From NCBI GenBank assembly GCA_013115125.1, contig JABANN010000063.1, positions 1 to 64,000 on the forward strand: DNA of 64,000 nucleotides, given 5' to 3'. A model generated the notes under the pieces. It was not told where the DNA came from. It searched no databases and saw only the letters and a list, made by a program, of their open reading frames with translations. Of the stretch, positions 1 through 11,677 are shown piece by piece. Position 1 is the first letter of the stretch. Each line of letters opens with the position of its first letter. This stretch comes from Perkinsus olseni (Eukaryota; Perkinsozoa; Perkinsida). The translations under genes were made by a program, and so were the position numbers.

Positions 1-120
1 TTTTGCCCCTCGGGGGGGCCCCCACCCCCCCCCCCCCCCCCCGCAACCCCCCCCCCCCCCCCCCCCCCCCACCCCAAAAAAAAAACAACCACCCCCCCCC
101 CCCCCCGGGGGGGGGGGGCG
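1..120. repeat. Poly-C/G low-complexity contig end
   Basis: The first ~120 bases are long C runs broken by short A and G runs. The open frame through them encodes only Pro/Gly-rich low complexity. This is most easily explained as a poor-quality or unresolved contig terminus. There is no telomere-like repeat and nothing codes convincingly here. Confidence 0.8.
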
Positions 121-1067
121 GGCCCCCCCCGGCCACCGGCAAGGGCCTTCGGGACCCCCCTCAAATCTTGGACACCCCCCTAAGAGCGCGCGGACAGAAT
201 CGCAAACCATACGACCAAGAGTGGGGGTAACGCTCCGAACGTTCCTAGAGCGTGAGTCGCGCTCCGCTCCGCTACGACAAGCAAGTCCAAAGAGGGCTTT
301 GAAATTCGTGGGAGCCGATCGAATTTAGTTCAGCACGTAGAGCGGCTGACTCTTACCCTGGCGGCCCGGGTTCGACCCCCGACAGCAGATAATCCCTCAG
401 TAAAGCTGAGGATGGTGAGGGCGGCGGTCGGTGGCGAGTCTTGCTGGCACTATCCCGGGGGCTCAACCACTCCGTGAAGACGAAGTCCGGCAGAGTGCCA
501 CGCGCCACAAAATTCTCACTGCTGAGCACTGCTCAGCATCTTATAAACATTCCTGGGCACGTTCCTGGGAATGTTCCTAGCGTGCGTTTTTTGAGCAGGA
601 TTTGTGCATTCCCGTTCCTGGGAACGTTCCTGAAACTCAGGAACGGTTTATTTGAACAGCCCGGGAGGTACTCAAGCCGAATCACTCAACGGATCGACAG
701 TTCACTGAGGATGCTCTGACAAGTCCTGGAAGGGGTTGCCACCCCAAGATGTATTAAATCCAGGGATCGTGAAGCTGAAGATGGATACAGGCTCCTCTTA
801 TGCAACCATTCAACCCCGCTTTCCGGTGACAACACAAAGCGACACTTATTGAGAAGCCCGATGTCCCCCCGGTTGCTCGGGTAGGATGAGGCATGCACGT
901 GGTAAGGCCCCGACGCTTTCTCGTAGTAGAAGGGGCTCATTCATTAGTGCTGATGTTCCAGCGATAGTATCGCTACATAGTGTCAGTATACAAATATAAT
1001 GTACTCAGGTGATGCAGACCAGCAGGCCAGCCAGCATCATCGATAAACGGGTTCACCAGGTCCTCGG
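121..1067. other. Intergenic, no supported gene
   Basis: No open frame here carries a recognisable domain. A segment near 317-388 resembles a tRNA in its D arm and T loop, but its anticodon and acceptor stems do not pair, so I do not call it. It lies downstream of the PP2C gene, which ends at 1068 on the minus strand. Confidence 0.5.
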
Positions 1068-2913
1068 TCAAGGACAGTGCTTTATAAATACCACCATCAC
1101 AGTGATGTTGTCTTGGGAGTTCCTCAACAGCGCCATTCGGCAGAGTTCTTCGCTCAAGTCCCGGGCTGTCAACAGCGGGTAATTCTCGCGTGCAACCACA
1201 ACCGCCTCGGCAACTTCTCTAAAAACAGGGAGCAGTTTGAATAGTATTCAGCTGAGTTGTCGCTAACGGACTCTTCAGAGACGACATCCCAGAGTCCATC
1301 ACTGGCCAGAACACAGGCCACATGTTCTTCGCTAAGGCTCGACATCGTACCTTCAAGCACCCTCGAGAAGCAGCGTGTGTTGCAGCGCTCACAGTAAGGG
1401 AAGCAGGTTAAACCATGATTGCTATTTTTAAATTCCCTGTCGCCGAAGGAGCGGCTAACTGCCAATCCTCGGCGGCGATCAGCTGCAAGGGTCCGCCATG
1501 TTCCGCGGCGGTTCACTATCTCCTGAACCACCGACCAGTGCAGCCAATAGAGGAACCCACCACTGTACCGGCTCAGGATCTTGACCTCGCTCCCTGGCTA
1601 TTCTGGTGACCACTTTTCGCTCTGACTCAAGGTCGAGTTTATGATCCTGAAATTTCAGATACTCAACGAAATATGAATCCAGAACGTCTGCCGACCTCCC
1701 TGCCGAGCTCACTTTCACTCAGCTGCGTCGAAGAATGGAGACTAGAAACTTACCTGCGTCAGTGTGCACCAAGTTGAGTTCTTCCGTATAAGTATCGCCC
1801 TGGAGTCGCCGCAATTAGCCGTGAACAGAGTACCATCGTCGAAGACTACCACAGTGGCTGTACCTAGCAAGTTGGACGTTCGCTGCTCCCTCTGGAGCAA
1901 CGTCCAAGCTATCATGGGGGACCGCGAACAGCCCCTTCGATATGTGCATCTTCTATCGTCGGGAACTCGCGTCGATGAGCTCAAGCAACCGAAGATTCAA
2001 TCATCGCCGAAGACGTCAAGTCCATCAAGCCAAGCGGTGAAGTCCTCAGGACGACGACGGCACCTACTGCCGTCCTTGATAGACTCCTCCGCGAGTATGA
2101 TTGAGTCTTGCTCAACAAAACATCGCTTGATGGTGTCACCGAAGGTCTTGCAATCCCAAACTTGCCCTGATCCAGGACGAATAGAGTGCGGCGAAATAGA
2201 CTCACCGTGCACTAGCCGGCTACTGGGGACCACGGAAGGTTATCATAACGCTTCGAAGGTGTAAAATCCGTAAAGCGAGGAGGATAAATGTTGAGAACGC
2301 TTAGAAGACCTCCCCTGAATTTTAAGAGCGCTCCCAGAATTCAATCCAACGGGTAGAAGAGGCTCCAGAGAGTGCTGCTGAAAGCCAGGAGAGGTCCACT
2401 GAACAACCGGGTTGTGTCCCAGCTAACGGCTGAGAGTACGTCTCCTACTACTACCATGGTTCTGTTTGAGGTGATGGATGGCCTTCAGTACGGCATCGCC
2501 AAGATGCGCTTGAAGATACTTGCTAGCATCTGACGATTAGAGAAACTATCGCGCGAACATCTAATCAAGCAACATCACCTTCGCCACTGTGGCCATCGTA
2601 GACAGCGCCGAGGAGACCAGAAACGACACAAGAGCAAGTGCCGGCCTTGTAGAGGAGGCCTGAAAGTATCCGATGGGGACTAACATCCATCAACCATGTG
2701 TCATTGGATTCCACTGTGATGCCCTAATAGAGCTCCTAAAGACGAAGAGCTCGACGCACGATAGTTCCTCTGACGCAGAACAATGGTCTCCCACATGCTT
2801 GGTGGAGAGAATGACTCACACTCCTCTTGTGCCTGACAGTAGTGGACAGCAGCTCTGTCTTCCTGATAATTCCTGCTGCCTTGTTCCTGGTGGCCGCCTA
2901 TGCTCAATGTCAT
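1068..2913 (-). CDS. PP2C-family Ser/Thr protein phosphatase (PPM type), multi-exon
   Basis: A metal-dependent protein phosphatase that removes phosphate from Ser/Thr. The family motifs occur in the right order on the minus strand. The N-terminal GGHQEQGSRNYQEDR block is at about 2911-2850. VYDGHSGE (metal-binding Asp) is at about 2600. GTATVVVF and ANCGDSRAIL are at about 1870-1790. LAVSRSFGDREFK is at about 1460-1420. ASDGLWDVVS is at about 1300. The closing SQDNITVMVV is at about 1100, with a TGA stop at 1068-1070. Motifs sit in different frames separated by short GT-AG introns, for example a 3' splice site in tttttag before EVAEAVVV. The ATG at 2913 is a plausible start, but exons upstream to ~3300 cannot be excluded. 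All metal-binding Asp motifs are present, so it is probably active. Its substrate is unknown. Confidence 0.85.
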
Positions 2914-4704
2914 TCGAGGACCACAGGGTACGCCGACTGAGGCGAAGCGAGGTCACAGTCGATGGCTCCACCAGTACCGGCCTACCCGCCTCATCATCGA
3001 CCTCCATGGGCACTACAAAGTCATCAACAACAGTACTGGCAAGTGTAGTCACGCCCGATGCAGCTTTCGAAGACGCAGGTGAGATCGGGCTAGTCTCGTC
3101 GCCAATGTTAGCGTCTGATACAATACAGTTAATGGACAGAGCGAGATTATATAAGCGATGACCTTGGTTCTCCTCAGTGGGTCGCCTGGGATGGGACTCG
3201 CTCGAAGTGGCTTTGCAAGGTGGTACGGGCCCAAGCGAGCCGCCCTCTGAGTGCGAACAGGAGTAGGGAAGTCCATAAGTCGAACAAGGAAAGTCATCCA
3301 ACGTGTATTATTCCCTTCCTGACGTACCACTGCCGCCGCCACTCAGGAGACTTCGACCGAGATGGAAGAACTGGGACGTTGACATAGTCATGAATGACGG
3401 CAAAATGGGAGCAGTCAATGACGACACAACAAGATGGTATCGCTGAATGCCCGTCGAACGCGAAAAGTGCGTCAACCGCGGGCTCAACAACTGCAGTCTT
3501 CTAACCGTGTGACTTCACCGGCGCATGAAACATCATCATGCGAGCAGGCCAACTGTGCGCTTCAATAGGTCTTCAGGCGGTCACTTTTCTGACCGCCTCG
3601 CGAGCCCCAGCATCCTCCCTATGAGCGATCAAGATGCCAAAAACGAGATGGGGGCTTGAAGAGTCTGCGAGGGAAAGATCGAACGTCTTAGAAAGCTTCG
3701 CTTCCCATGCGACAGATTTATCAGGAAATCTTCTTCCCACGTCCTAAGAATCACGGTACTCGCCTGGAGTTCTTCAGAAGAACTTCTTCTCCTCGTGCTC
3801 GTCATCTTCCTAGCTCTGACTCAGGTGAAGAAATGAGACTCGCTCACTCGTGGTGTGCGAGTCGCACCGCTTGAGAAATAGGAATATCATGCTCCCGCAT
3901 TCTCGCTCGCCCGCGTGCACAATAATTGTCCCTTCGAAGCTGACTGAACGCATACCCCACGAAAGTCGTTGCCGAAGTCCTTCTAGCAGCTCAGTCGGTC
4001 TGAAGCGTTGGGTGAGGACGAATGGGTCGAAAACCCGGCCCACTACTTGAGTATCCGCTCTGCACTCGCGGGTGTTTGACCGATATACCCATTGCCTCCA
4101 TCGAGGAGCCTCCTCGGAAGTTACTGTCTTCCGCTCCACCGTAAGTAAATTCGCTTTGACGCGAGCTCGGACAGACTATTCACGGCTAGTAGGGCGATCC
4201 CTTGGGCACCGCAGGTAATCGATTACCACCGTCAAACCTCATCGCGAGTCGCGACTCCGTAGTCCCTTCAGCCCGTTCTCAATTTTTCATTACTACGGTG
4301 CCTGGAAACTCAGCGTCGATTCTCGCATGAAAATTCTGTTCGATTCTGACTATCACAACGACACGCTGATGAATCGTCCCCGAGACTCGGGGCCCGAGTA
4401 GCCTGGTATACGAAGTTCGCATTGCGAAGGCTGTGTGCTAGAAACCGTCTGATTGAGAAAAGAAGACCCGACTTTTGCAGTCTGCAACTCAATCATTCAT
4501 CTACTGCCTTATTGTCATCAGCGCCTTGACTTAAGTCCAGCGTACTGGCTTACCGGAGCAAGATAGGAGCAAAGCTTCTGCCTCAGGGTCTATTCCCCTG
4601 ATTTAAGGAGATGGACTTCGCAGGTGGGGAGTAGCCCGTGGTGACATTTCAGCTCTTCTTGCGTGAATTGTAGCTCGTCAGTAACATGATTTCGCATACC
4701 TTAA
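2914..4704. other. Intergenic, no supported gene
   Basis: Overlapping open frames of 60-160 codons occur on both strands at 2.8-3.5 kb. Those near 3300-2914 minus could be 5' exons or leader of the PP2C gene. I see no domain that settles this. An open frame at 3810-4139 minus was examined and left uncalled. Confidence 0.4.
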
Positions 4705-5976
4705 ATGCTAAAACTCATCGCGCTCCTCCAGTCAGTTGCGTGGAGATTAGCCTCACCTTCACCACTGTCATTGCTGATGACACACAATACCGTGGAAATG
4801 AACTTCGATGGTCATATCATCAATCTTGCCGTCGACACTGCAAGCTACAAGTCCTACCTAGTGTATGGTGGGTGGTATGAAAGTCTCTACGACCCTGGTT
4901 CCTGCAAATACCTCATCTCGGGCTGCTACTTCTGCCCTCCGAACGATTCATGTGACCTCGACTCCTTGCTGGCTCAAAAGGTATACAAGACTCGCTACGG
5001 CAATGGAGAAGTTGTGAGATACGTGAATCGTAAGGTCAACTCGATAACCACTGAGCGAGAGCTCACAAAACTGGAAATTGATCTCGTGGTTTGGAGTTCA
5101 CGAGTGAAGCGAGGCATTCAGCCATTCGCTATGCTCGGCCTCAGTCTCCCGAAACCCGGGGCAAACGAAGAAACTAAGGCACCCTCGTTCCTCAAACAAC
5201 TAGTGAGGACAGGAGCAATCCCCTATCTCACCATCGCTGTACATGTGTCTAAGTTCTCCCTCGGGTTGAACGGAAGATTGGTACTCGGCGAGCCTGTCGT
5301 GGAGGTGAAAGATGCGACTCTCTTTCCACTCACGAGACCCTCGTGGAGAAACGGGACGATCGTTGTGAGTGCATGTGCAGCGAAGGTAAGGAGCCCATCA
5401 AGCAGTGAGCGAGTAGCAGAACTCACCAACTTGCAAGGGTGTATTGACGTGGTTATTGATACCTGCGCTGATGCTACCGTCGTGCCTGATAAGGTATTCT
5501 CGATGATTCGGAAAACCATCGAGGTGGAGTTTGGCCGGGACCGGGTCGATGGGACCGGAAAAGCTCCTTCCACGAAGAGTCGGAAGTTGGCTGCTTATGT
5601 CGACGCTAAGGGGTGGATTTGGTTTCGAAGAAGTGTCATCGAACGCCTCCCGGTGGTCGCCGTCCAAGTTCACGCTGCATCCTCTTTCGAAGTGCGTTTG
5701 AGCAATCGCGTCCAAGTATGTGATGGTGGGTAGTGCATACTTTTAGTACTTAACCGAGTAAATATTAACGTCACTTCGGAAGTGTTTGTTCTAGGAAGAC
5801 CCTTCTTCGTGGAGCACGATGTTCATATTGATCTCGATGGCGGGGTCATTGGTCTCGTGACGCCTGGGAGCCTCGTGGTGAAGGAAATAGCATCCCCAGA
5901 GTCGTGGAGGAAACACAAGCAACCTCACTGCAAGAGAACGGGGGCACGTTGCTCTGGAGTCTGCAGCTTCCTCTGA
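4705..5976 (+). CDS. Pepsin-like (A1-type) aspartyl protease homologue with altered active-site motifs
   Basis: The protein resembles a secreted or vacuolar A1 aspartyl protease. Residues 1-19 form a hydrophobic signal peptide. The N-lobe active-site region reads NLAVDTASYKSYLV instead of the usual DTGS/DTGT. The C-lobe reads DVVIDTCADATVVP instead of DTGT/DSGT. The closing VFVLGRPFFVEHDVHID block corresponds to the late VLGDVFLR-type strand of pepsins. The first open stretch ends at TAG 5731. The frame resumes by 5747 and runs to TGA 5974-5976, so a tiny intron (about 5726-5746) or a frameshift joins the parts. Both catalytic Asp are kept, but both following Gly are replaced (Ala and Cys). 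It may be a divergent or inactive family member. Confidence 0.7.
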
Positions 5977-7466
5977 GCTTGCAGTGGCTGGTCACAGTTC
6001 CATGGCCCCTGGACCGTGTGCCTCTGCACTGCCTCTTTGCATGTATGATCAACATATTTACATGATTTCGCTTGTCGCGTCAAGTTGTCTTATCTTGTCT
6101 TGTCTGGTCTCCGTTGTCGATGCTCGCAGAGAGCACGCTAGATCGAGCAGGCCAGGAACGAAAAGCGACAGGAATAGAATCTTCTTCCGAAGGGACTGGA
6201 AAGTCAGTTCTCAATGATAATTTCGGATCAGCTTCATTTTGTATCAAGATGATGATGGGGAGCACGTGCATAGATGGGAGAGATTTATGCCAGTAACCGC
6301 AAGAGCTTAACGTATTCATGCTCATCTAGCGCCTTCCCCATTGAGCTGCCTCAATGCAGGCATTGTATCTGTCACGACCCATCAAACCCGAACCCCGCCG
6401 CGCTCGAGTATCAGTCTGACTTATGAGCGTTGGACTGGCTTTTCAGCCACAACGGTTGTATCTCACTTCACCGAGTCTTCCAAACCTCGCCACGGCTTCT
6501 AGTTCGAGCTTCACATCATTCGTCGCTTTGTCTGGTGCTCAAGTCATGGTACTATGCCGATCAGTCACTCGCCCCAGAAGATTAAACATTGAAGTCGGTT
6601 GAGTTCAGTCCCCTCGTCACGCCGTTACTCTTCACCTTAATACGTGGGGAATTCCTGACATTCACCTCTATCGGAAGATATCTGGGAGCGTCTCGTAGAG
6701 CTCCTGTATTACGGGCAGTGTTTCGGCGACGCTAGCTCGGATGAGGATCACGTGCGAAAACGAAATCTACAGCGGATTCTGAGTCTACTGTAGTTTATTG
6801 AACTCCGGAAAAACACCCTTAGTTTAAAAAATGTAACGTGTCGTAAAGAGACCATCGTGCTACGCGCCTGCAGCACCTGGGGCTCCAGCCAGCACTTAGA
6901 TACTGACATGGAGCCTCAATCGTGCGACCGCCATTCTCGTGCTACGCGGCATAGTGCCCCCACCTTAGCATTTTCTTCACCATCCCACTAACCTGCGCGT
7001 GATGGATGGGCACCGGAAATTGTGCTTCCTCGCAAAAGTAAACTCAACACAAGCAGCCTCAGCTCACCACTCGGAGTCAAGTACGTCACAACATAGATGC
7101 AAGCCGACAGAAAATCAATCTCTCTTAGCCCACGAAACTCAAAAACCATTCTAGAGCTGTCACTGACGACGCCCAGGCAGGAGACAAACAACTTTGAGCC
7201 CACGAGATTTTGACCCGAAGCCCTGAGGCTCGGTAGTGCTACTCGGTAACACAAAGCTCGTCGACTTGGAGACAGAATGAGTCGCTCACATGTAGTGTAC
7301 TCGAAGATTCTTGAAAAATGGCTGCGTCATCAAAAGCCCTCCTCGTGGGAGTATGGCTCGCCTACAGTCAGCAAGTAACACGTTTGCTGGTCATCTACAG
7401 ATCGAATGCTAGCTGCACACTAATCTACGAATTCATGCTCATCTGGAAACATCTTCAGTACATACC
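5977..7466. other. Intergenic, about 1.5 kb, no supported gene
   Basis: Short open frames on both strands show no recognisable domain or splice pattern. The stretch separates the aspartyl protease gene from the minus-strand DUF7164-like pair. Confidence 0.5.
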
Positions 7467-8936
7467 CTACTCAACATATATCTTCACACCATTACTAGCA
7501 TTCCGGCCAGGAAGTCTCAACCAGGAGCTCCTGGTCCGGAGAAGGTCTGTGCTACTTGAAAGGTTCGCCAACTCGCTATCTGATAGGCGAACACTGGAAA
7601 CAGCTAAGGTGACTACGTAATCGCGAGTAGTAGACATATCTAGAAACGGTGTCAAGTCAAGTTGATCGTACGCACCCTCGTGGAACTCAAACTTTGAGAA
7701 TAACTCTCGAGTGTGCCAGCAATGGACGTGTCTTATCTGTTTATTCGTAATTGGCTCAGCCTTCACTGACTGAAAGTCCATGAAGCCGTTCTCGGCACCA
7801 GAGATGAGCACGTTATCGCCGATATGGTTGAGGGCCACGTGTCCGCCGTAGAGCAGAGCAACAGCGCGATGCCAGTGCGGCCAACTCTTTACTCCCGAAC
7901 AGCACTTCTCAAACTCGGAGAACTCTTGCGTGAGGAGCCATCTAATCACGGCCAGGGTAAGATTAGCAGATGCTTTGAACAACCGTAGGTTACCATACCA
8001 AGTACTGCCGAGGCTCGTCATTCCCTCCTTGTCTCGGAGGCCGAGTGTTTTCGTGACGTACTTGAGGTGAAGTTCGGCGTTCGTGCTCGAATAGCCTCCC
8101 CAGCCAACAACGAGCTGGTTGCGGTTCTTGGGAAGCCAATCGGCGAAGCCGGGCATGAGGAAGGCATCGAGGTCTGTACGAAGGACATAGTCGTACTCGT
8201 AGCCCTGGTATTCCGCAATAGTGAGCATGCAGTCAACGTAGGCAGTGTAATCACGCAAGGGGTCATCGGGCTCACCATGCGGTGTGGGTCGGTCTCCTAA
8301 AGGGACATAATCCACAATGATGCAGCGGCTGGGCTCCTCAGCGAGCGTGCGTGGGTCACTAGTGCACCCTAATCTTCGAACAAACTCCTTCCCATTGCCA
8401 GTGGTGAAAATGACGAAGTCAGTACGGAGACGAACAAATTCGCTCAACCTGACGAATAACCATGACAGGAAGAGAGCCCTGAGTTCTCGTCGGAAACGGA
8501 GGGGAGGCGTAGCAGGTAGGAAGGCCATGACAGCGCGAGTCGTAGTATTGGCCAGGAAGTCAAGTGGATCGCCAAGATCACCAATAACAGCATCGAGGGA
8601 AGCAGCTGCTCCAGCCACTCGAGACTTGAGAATATCTCGACCCTCATCGAGCTTCCAGTAGTTCGCACTTCCCACGAGGCCAAGCAGACTAGAGGTCGGA
8701 GGCGACTCAGAGGTGGAAGCGCCCCCTCGATCGCTGGTGAATACAACAGGAAGATTTCTTGTTGTGTTCGATATGAGCTTGGTTCGATACGGGTAGGCCG
8801 ACGAGTTTAGCTGAGCAGCGACCATCGGTGTGCCTCGGAAGCGTCTCTCGCACGGTTGGAAGACGGCCCAGAAGCCGCCCTGGAAGAGGAAGCAGAGGAA
8901 ACTGACAGCGCCGAAGACGGCGAAGAGGTTTGGCAT
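7467..8936 (-). CDS. DUF7164-like type II membrane protein, possible glycosyltransferase (copy 1)
   Basis: A single open frame of 489 residues from the ATG at 8936. The frame continues to 9089, but the ATG followed by PNLFAVFGAVSFLCFLF gives a clean N-terminal signal anchor like that of copy 2. The luminal part contains DYVLRTDLDAFLMPGF, with a DLD that resembles the DxD nucleotide-sugar site of Golgi glycosyltransferases. Other conserved blocks are VGWGGYSS, GSTWYGN and HVHCWHTRELFSKFEFHEG. I associate the architecture with the uncharacterised DUF7164 family seen in perkinsids and some other protists. The glycosyltransferase role is inferred from topology and the DxD alone. No introns are visible. 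A tandem paralogue lies 1.2 kb away at 10095-11441. Confidence 0.7.
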   Translation of the reverse strand: MPNLFAVFGAVSFLCFLFQGGFWAVFQPCERRFRGTPMVAAQLNSSAYPYRTKLISNTTRNLPVVFTSDRGGASTSESPPTSSLLGLVGSANYWKLDEGRDILKSRVAGAAASLDAVIGDLGDPLDFLANTTTRAVMAFLPATPPLRFRRELRALFLSWLFVRLSEFVRLRTDFVIFTTGNGKEFVRRLGCTSDPRTLAEEPSRCIIVDYVPLGDRPTPHGEPDDPLRDYTAYVDCMLTIAEYQGYEYDYVLRTDLDAFLMPGFADWLPKNRNQLVVGWGGYSSTNAELHLKYVTKTLGLRDKEGMTSLGSTWYGNLRLFKASANLTLAVIRWLLTQEFSEFEKCCSGVKSWPHWHRAVALLYGGHVALNHIGDNVLISGAENGFMDFQSVKAEPITNKQIRHVHCWHTRELFSKFEFHEGAYDQLDLTPFLDMSTTRDYVVTLAVSSVRLSDSELANLSSSTDLLRTRSSWLRLPGRNASNGVKIYVE

Positions 8937-10094
8937 AATCGCTGAACTAAGAAACTTGACGGCCGCACACTCAGTGGATTTTCGCGGGCAATCCATGCGG
9001 TCGCTCTCAGAACGGTTTCCGATGCGCCGAGGGACGATTGACTTACCATACCAAAGATTTGGCCACGTTAACACCGCATCAACACGCAAGCGACTGTGTT
9101 ACTCCGTCAAAATGAAACGACCGATAGGGCGGGCGACGTTTACGACGTGTGAGGCCTAGAAAGCCCTTCTAATTACAGCGGTTGAGGCAGTTTGGGAATA
9201 CGCAGCCGCTGAAGAGTGGCCCATGATTGAGAACTCACAAACGGGAGAACGAAAAGCGAATATTTTGCTCAGACTACCCTTCACCCGCTGAGGTGGAATG
9301 TTAAAAATCAAGGACGTTGTTCTTAGAAGGCGGGGGAAATATACCCTACCCCACTTTCAGCTCGTGCGTTAAAGATTCACGTGTATTAATTCGTCAGTCG
9401 GTGTTCAGCGGAGCTATGGCGCTCTAACTTTGCTTCCTCAACCGTTTTGTCGTACTGCCTGTGCGCTTCGAAGACCTCTCCGAGACAGGTCGATCAACAG
9501 TGAATCCGACGAATAATGCGGAGTTGAGTCCTTGTACCGATGCTTGTTGATTAGCTTGTGCTCTCAAAGGACAGGTCATCATGACCGTCCTCCGAGTTGG
9601 CACCTCACCCGCCTACACGTAACGGAATTTGCTGATGATTCTTCATAAACGCCGACGTGTTCTTCAACTTCGATCGTGGGGTTATTGCTCTTGATCACTT
9701 AAAACACCCGTGGGAGAGATCTCGTATCAGACGATAACTCCAGTATGAAGTCGCGGACAGGGAAGTAAACGCGGGGCTGCCAATATCATTCTGACCAGCG
9801 CGTTCGCAACTTGTATGCCTCGAAACTCTTGACAGAGATACTGCATAACACAATGTTTCTTTGTCAAAGACGGAATTCGCTTATGTAAGTAGAAAGTGTA
9901 CGGTAGAAGGTCTGTAAGAAAAAATCAAACAGGTGCAATGTCAAATAGTCCCCGTGAAAGAGGACTCACCTGCAATCAGCCAGAGAGGCATCTGGTGGTC
10001 ATAAAATGGTCGTTGAAAACGGACCAAGTGAAGGCGACTCTGTTGACGCCTCTACTGAGTCACAGAAATCTAGTGTAGATCCACAGTACATGCT
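8937..10094. other. Spacer between tandem paralogues
   Basis: About 1.16 kb with no convincing gene. It contains the 5' flank of copy 1 (minus strand) and the 3' flank of copy 2. Similarity between the copies falls off within a few tens of bases after their stop codons. Confidence 0.5.
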
Positions 10095-11441
10095 CTACTC
10101 AACATATATCTTCACATCATTACTAGCATTCCGGTCAGGAAGTCTCAACCAGGAGCTCCTGTTCCGGAGAAGATCTGTGTTACTTGAAAGATCCGCCAAC
10201 TCGCTATCTGATAGGCGAACACAGGAAACAGCTAAGGTGACTACGTAATCGCGAGTAGTAGACATATCTAGAAACGGTGTCAAGTCAAGTTGATCGTACG
10301 CACCCTCGTGGAACTCAAACTTTGAGAATAATTCTCGAGTGTGCCAGCAATGGACGTGTTTTATCTGCTTGTTGGTAATTGGCTCAGACTTCACTGAGTC
10401 GAAATCCATGAAGCCATTCTCGGCACCAGAGATGAGCACGTTATCGCCGATATGGTTGAGGGCCACGTGTCCGCCGTAGAGCAGAGCAACAGCGCGATGC
10501 CAGTGCGGCCAACTCTCTATTTCCGAACAACATCTCTCAAACTCGGAGAACTCTTGCGTGAGGAGCCATCTAATCACGGCCAGGGTGAGATTAGCGGATG
10601 CTTTAAACAACCGTCGGTTACCATACCAAGTACTGCCGAGGCTCGTCATACCCTCCTTGTCTCGGAGGCCGAGTGTTTTCGTGACGTACTTGAGGTGAAG
10701 TTCGGCGTTCTTGCTCGAATAGCCTCCCCAGCCAACAACGAGCTGGTTGTGGTCCTTGGGAAGCCAATCGGCGAAGCCGGGCATGAGGAAGGCATCGAGG
10801 TCTGTACGAAGGACATAGTCGTACTCGTAGCCCTGGTATTCCGCAATAGTGAGCATGCAGTCAACGTAGGCAGTGTAATCACGCAAGGGGTCATCGGGCT
10901 CACCATGCGGTGTGGGCCGGTCTTCTAAGGGGACATAATCGACAATGATGCAGCGACTGGACTCCTCAACTGCACGACGCGGCTCGCTAGAGCATCCTAT
11001 GTCTTCTGCGACCTGCTTTCCCTCTTCAGCAGTGAAAATAACGAGGTCAGTCCGGAGACGATCAGATTCGCTGAACTTCATAAAGATCCACGACAGATAC
11101 AACGCGCGCAGCTCACGACGGAAGTGCGGAGGAGGGGTAGTGGGTAGGAAGGCCATGACAGCGCGAGTCGTAGTATTGGCCCGGAAGTCACGTGGTTCGC
11201 CAAGATCACCAACAACAGCATCGAGGGAAGCAGCTGCTTCCGCCACTCGAGACTTGAGAATATCTCGACCCTCACCGAGCTGCCAATAGTTCGCACTGCC
11301 CACGAGGCCAAGGAGACCAGAGGGCGACGCTGGCACGCCTCGGAGACTGTGCTCGTGCGGTTGGAGAACAGTCCAGACGCTACTCTGAAAAAGGAAGTAG
11401 AGGAGAGCGACTGTAAAGAGAAGGCCGAGTAGATGTGACAT
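10095..11441 (-). CDS. DUF7164-like type II membrane protein, possible glycosyltransferase (copy 2)
   Basis: Tandem paralogue of 7467-8936, same strand, about 448 residues. The ATG at 11441 is followed by SHLLGLLFTVALLYFLF, a signal anchor; an in-frame ATG at 11459 is the alternative. The central block with DYVLRTDLDAFLMPGF, VGWGGYSS and GSTWYGN is nearly identical to copy 1. The N-terminal 100 residues differ clearly, and copy 2 lacks a ~40-residue stretch after the anchor. The C-terminus HEGAYDQLDLTPFLDMSTT is identical in both. The pattern fits recent duplication with the catalytic-like core conserved by selection or gene conversion. Function is unknown beyond the DxD-like motif. Confidence 0.7.
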   Translation of the reverse strand: MSHLLGLLFTVALLYFLFQSSVWTVLQPHEHSLRGVPASPSGLLGLVGSANYWQLGEGRDILKSRVAEAAASLDAVVGDLGEPRDFRANTTTRAVMAFLPTTPPPHFRRELRALYLSWIFMKFSESDRLRTDLVIFTAEEGKQVAEDIGCSSEPRRAVEESSRCIIVDYVPLEDRPTPHGEPDDPLRDYTAYVDCMLTIAEYQGYEYDYVLRTDLDAFLMPGFADWLPKDHNQLVVGWGGYSSKNAELHLKYVTKTLGLRDKEGMTSLGSTWYGNRRLFKASANLTLAVIRWLLTQEFSEFERCCSEIESWPHWHRAVALLYGGHVALNHIGDNVLISGAENGFMDFDSVKSEPITNKQIKHVHCWHTRELFSKFEFHEGAYDQLDLTPFLDMSTTRDYVVTLAVSCVRLSDSELADLSSNTDLLRNRSSWLRLPDRNASNDVKIYVE

Positions 11442-11677
11442 GGTTGAAAGTATTGCCAACCTGACTAGAATGCATGTAAGACTCTAGACCACACCGCGGT
11501 CACCACAGCTCAACAACGCTGGTTGATGGACGAAGCCTGACGACCAGATTCCTTCCCAGAAGATGTATAGAAAGGAGCATGAACTCCTGAACAGCGAATG
11601 AGACGTCGCAATAAAACAAGGACATTAATGCTGGGCAAAGCGACCCGCCGAAAAATTGTGAAGTGTGTGCAAGTTCA

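Noticed and set aside
317-388. tRNA-like segment (GTTCAGCACGTAGAGC D-arm, GGTTCGACCCC T-loop)
   Set aside because: The D arm and T loop look right, but the anticodon and acceptor stems do not pair. At best a decayed tRNA or tRNA-derived relic.
3810-4139. Minus-strand frame with SVSFEGTIIVHAGERE, faintly like a cyclic-nucleotide-binding domain
   Set aside because: Only one short motif-like stretch, with no flanking exons or the conserved Arg/Glu pocket. Probably chance.
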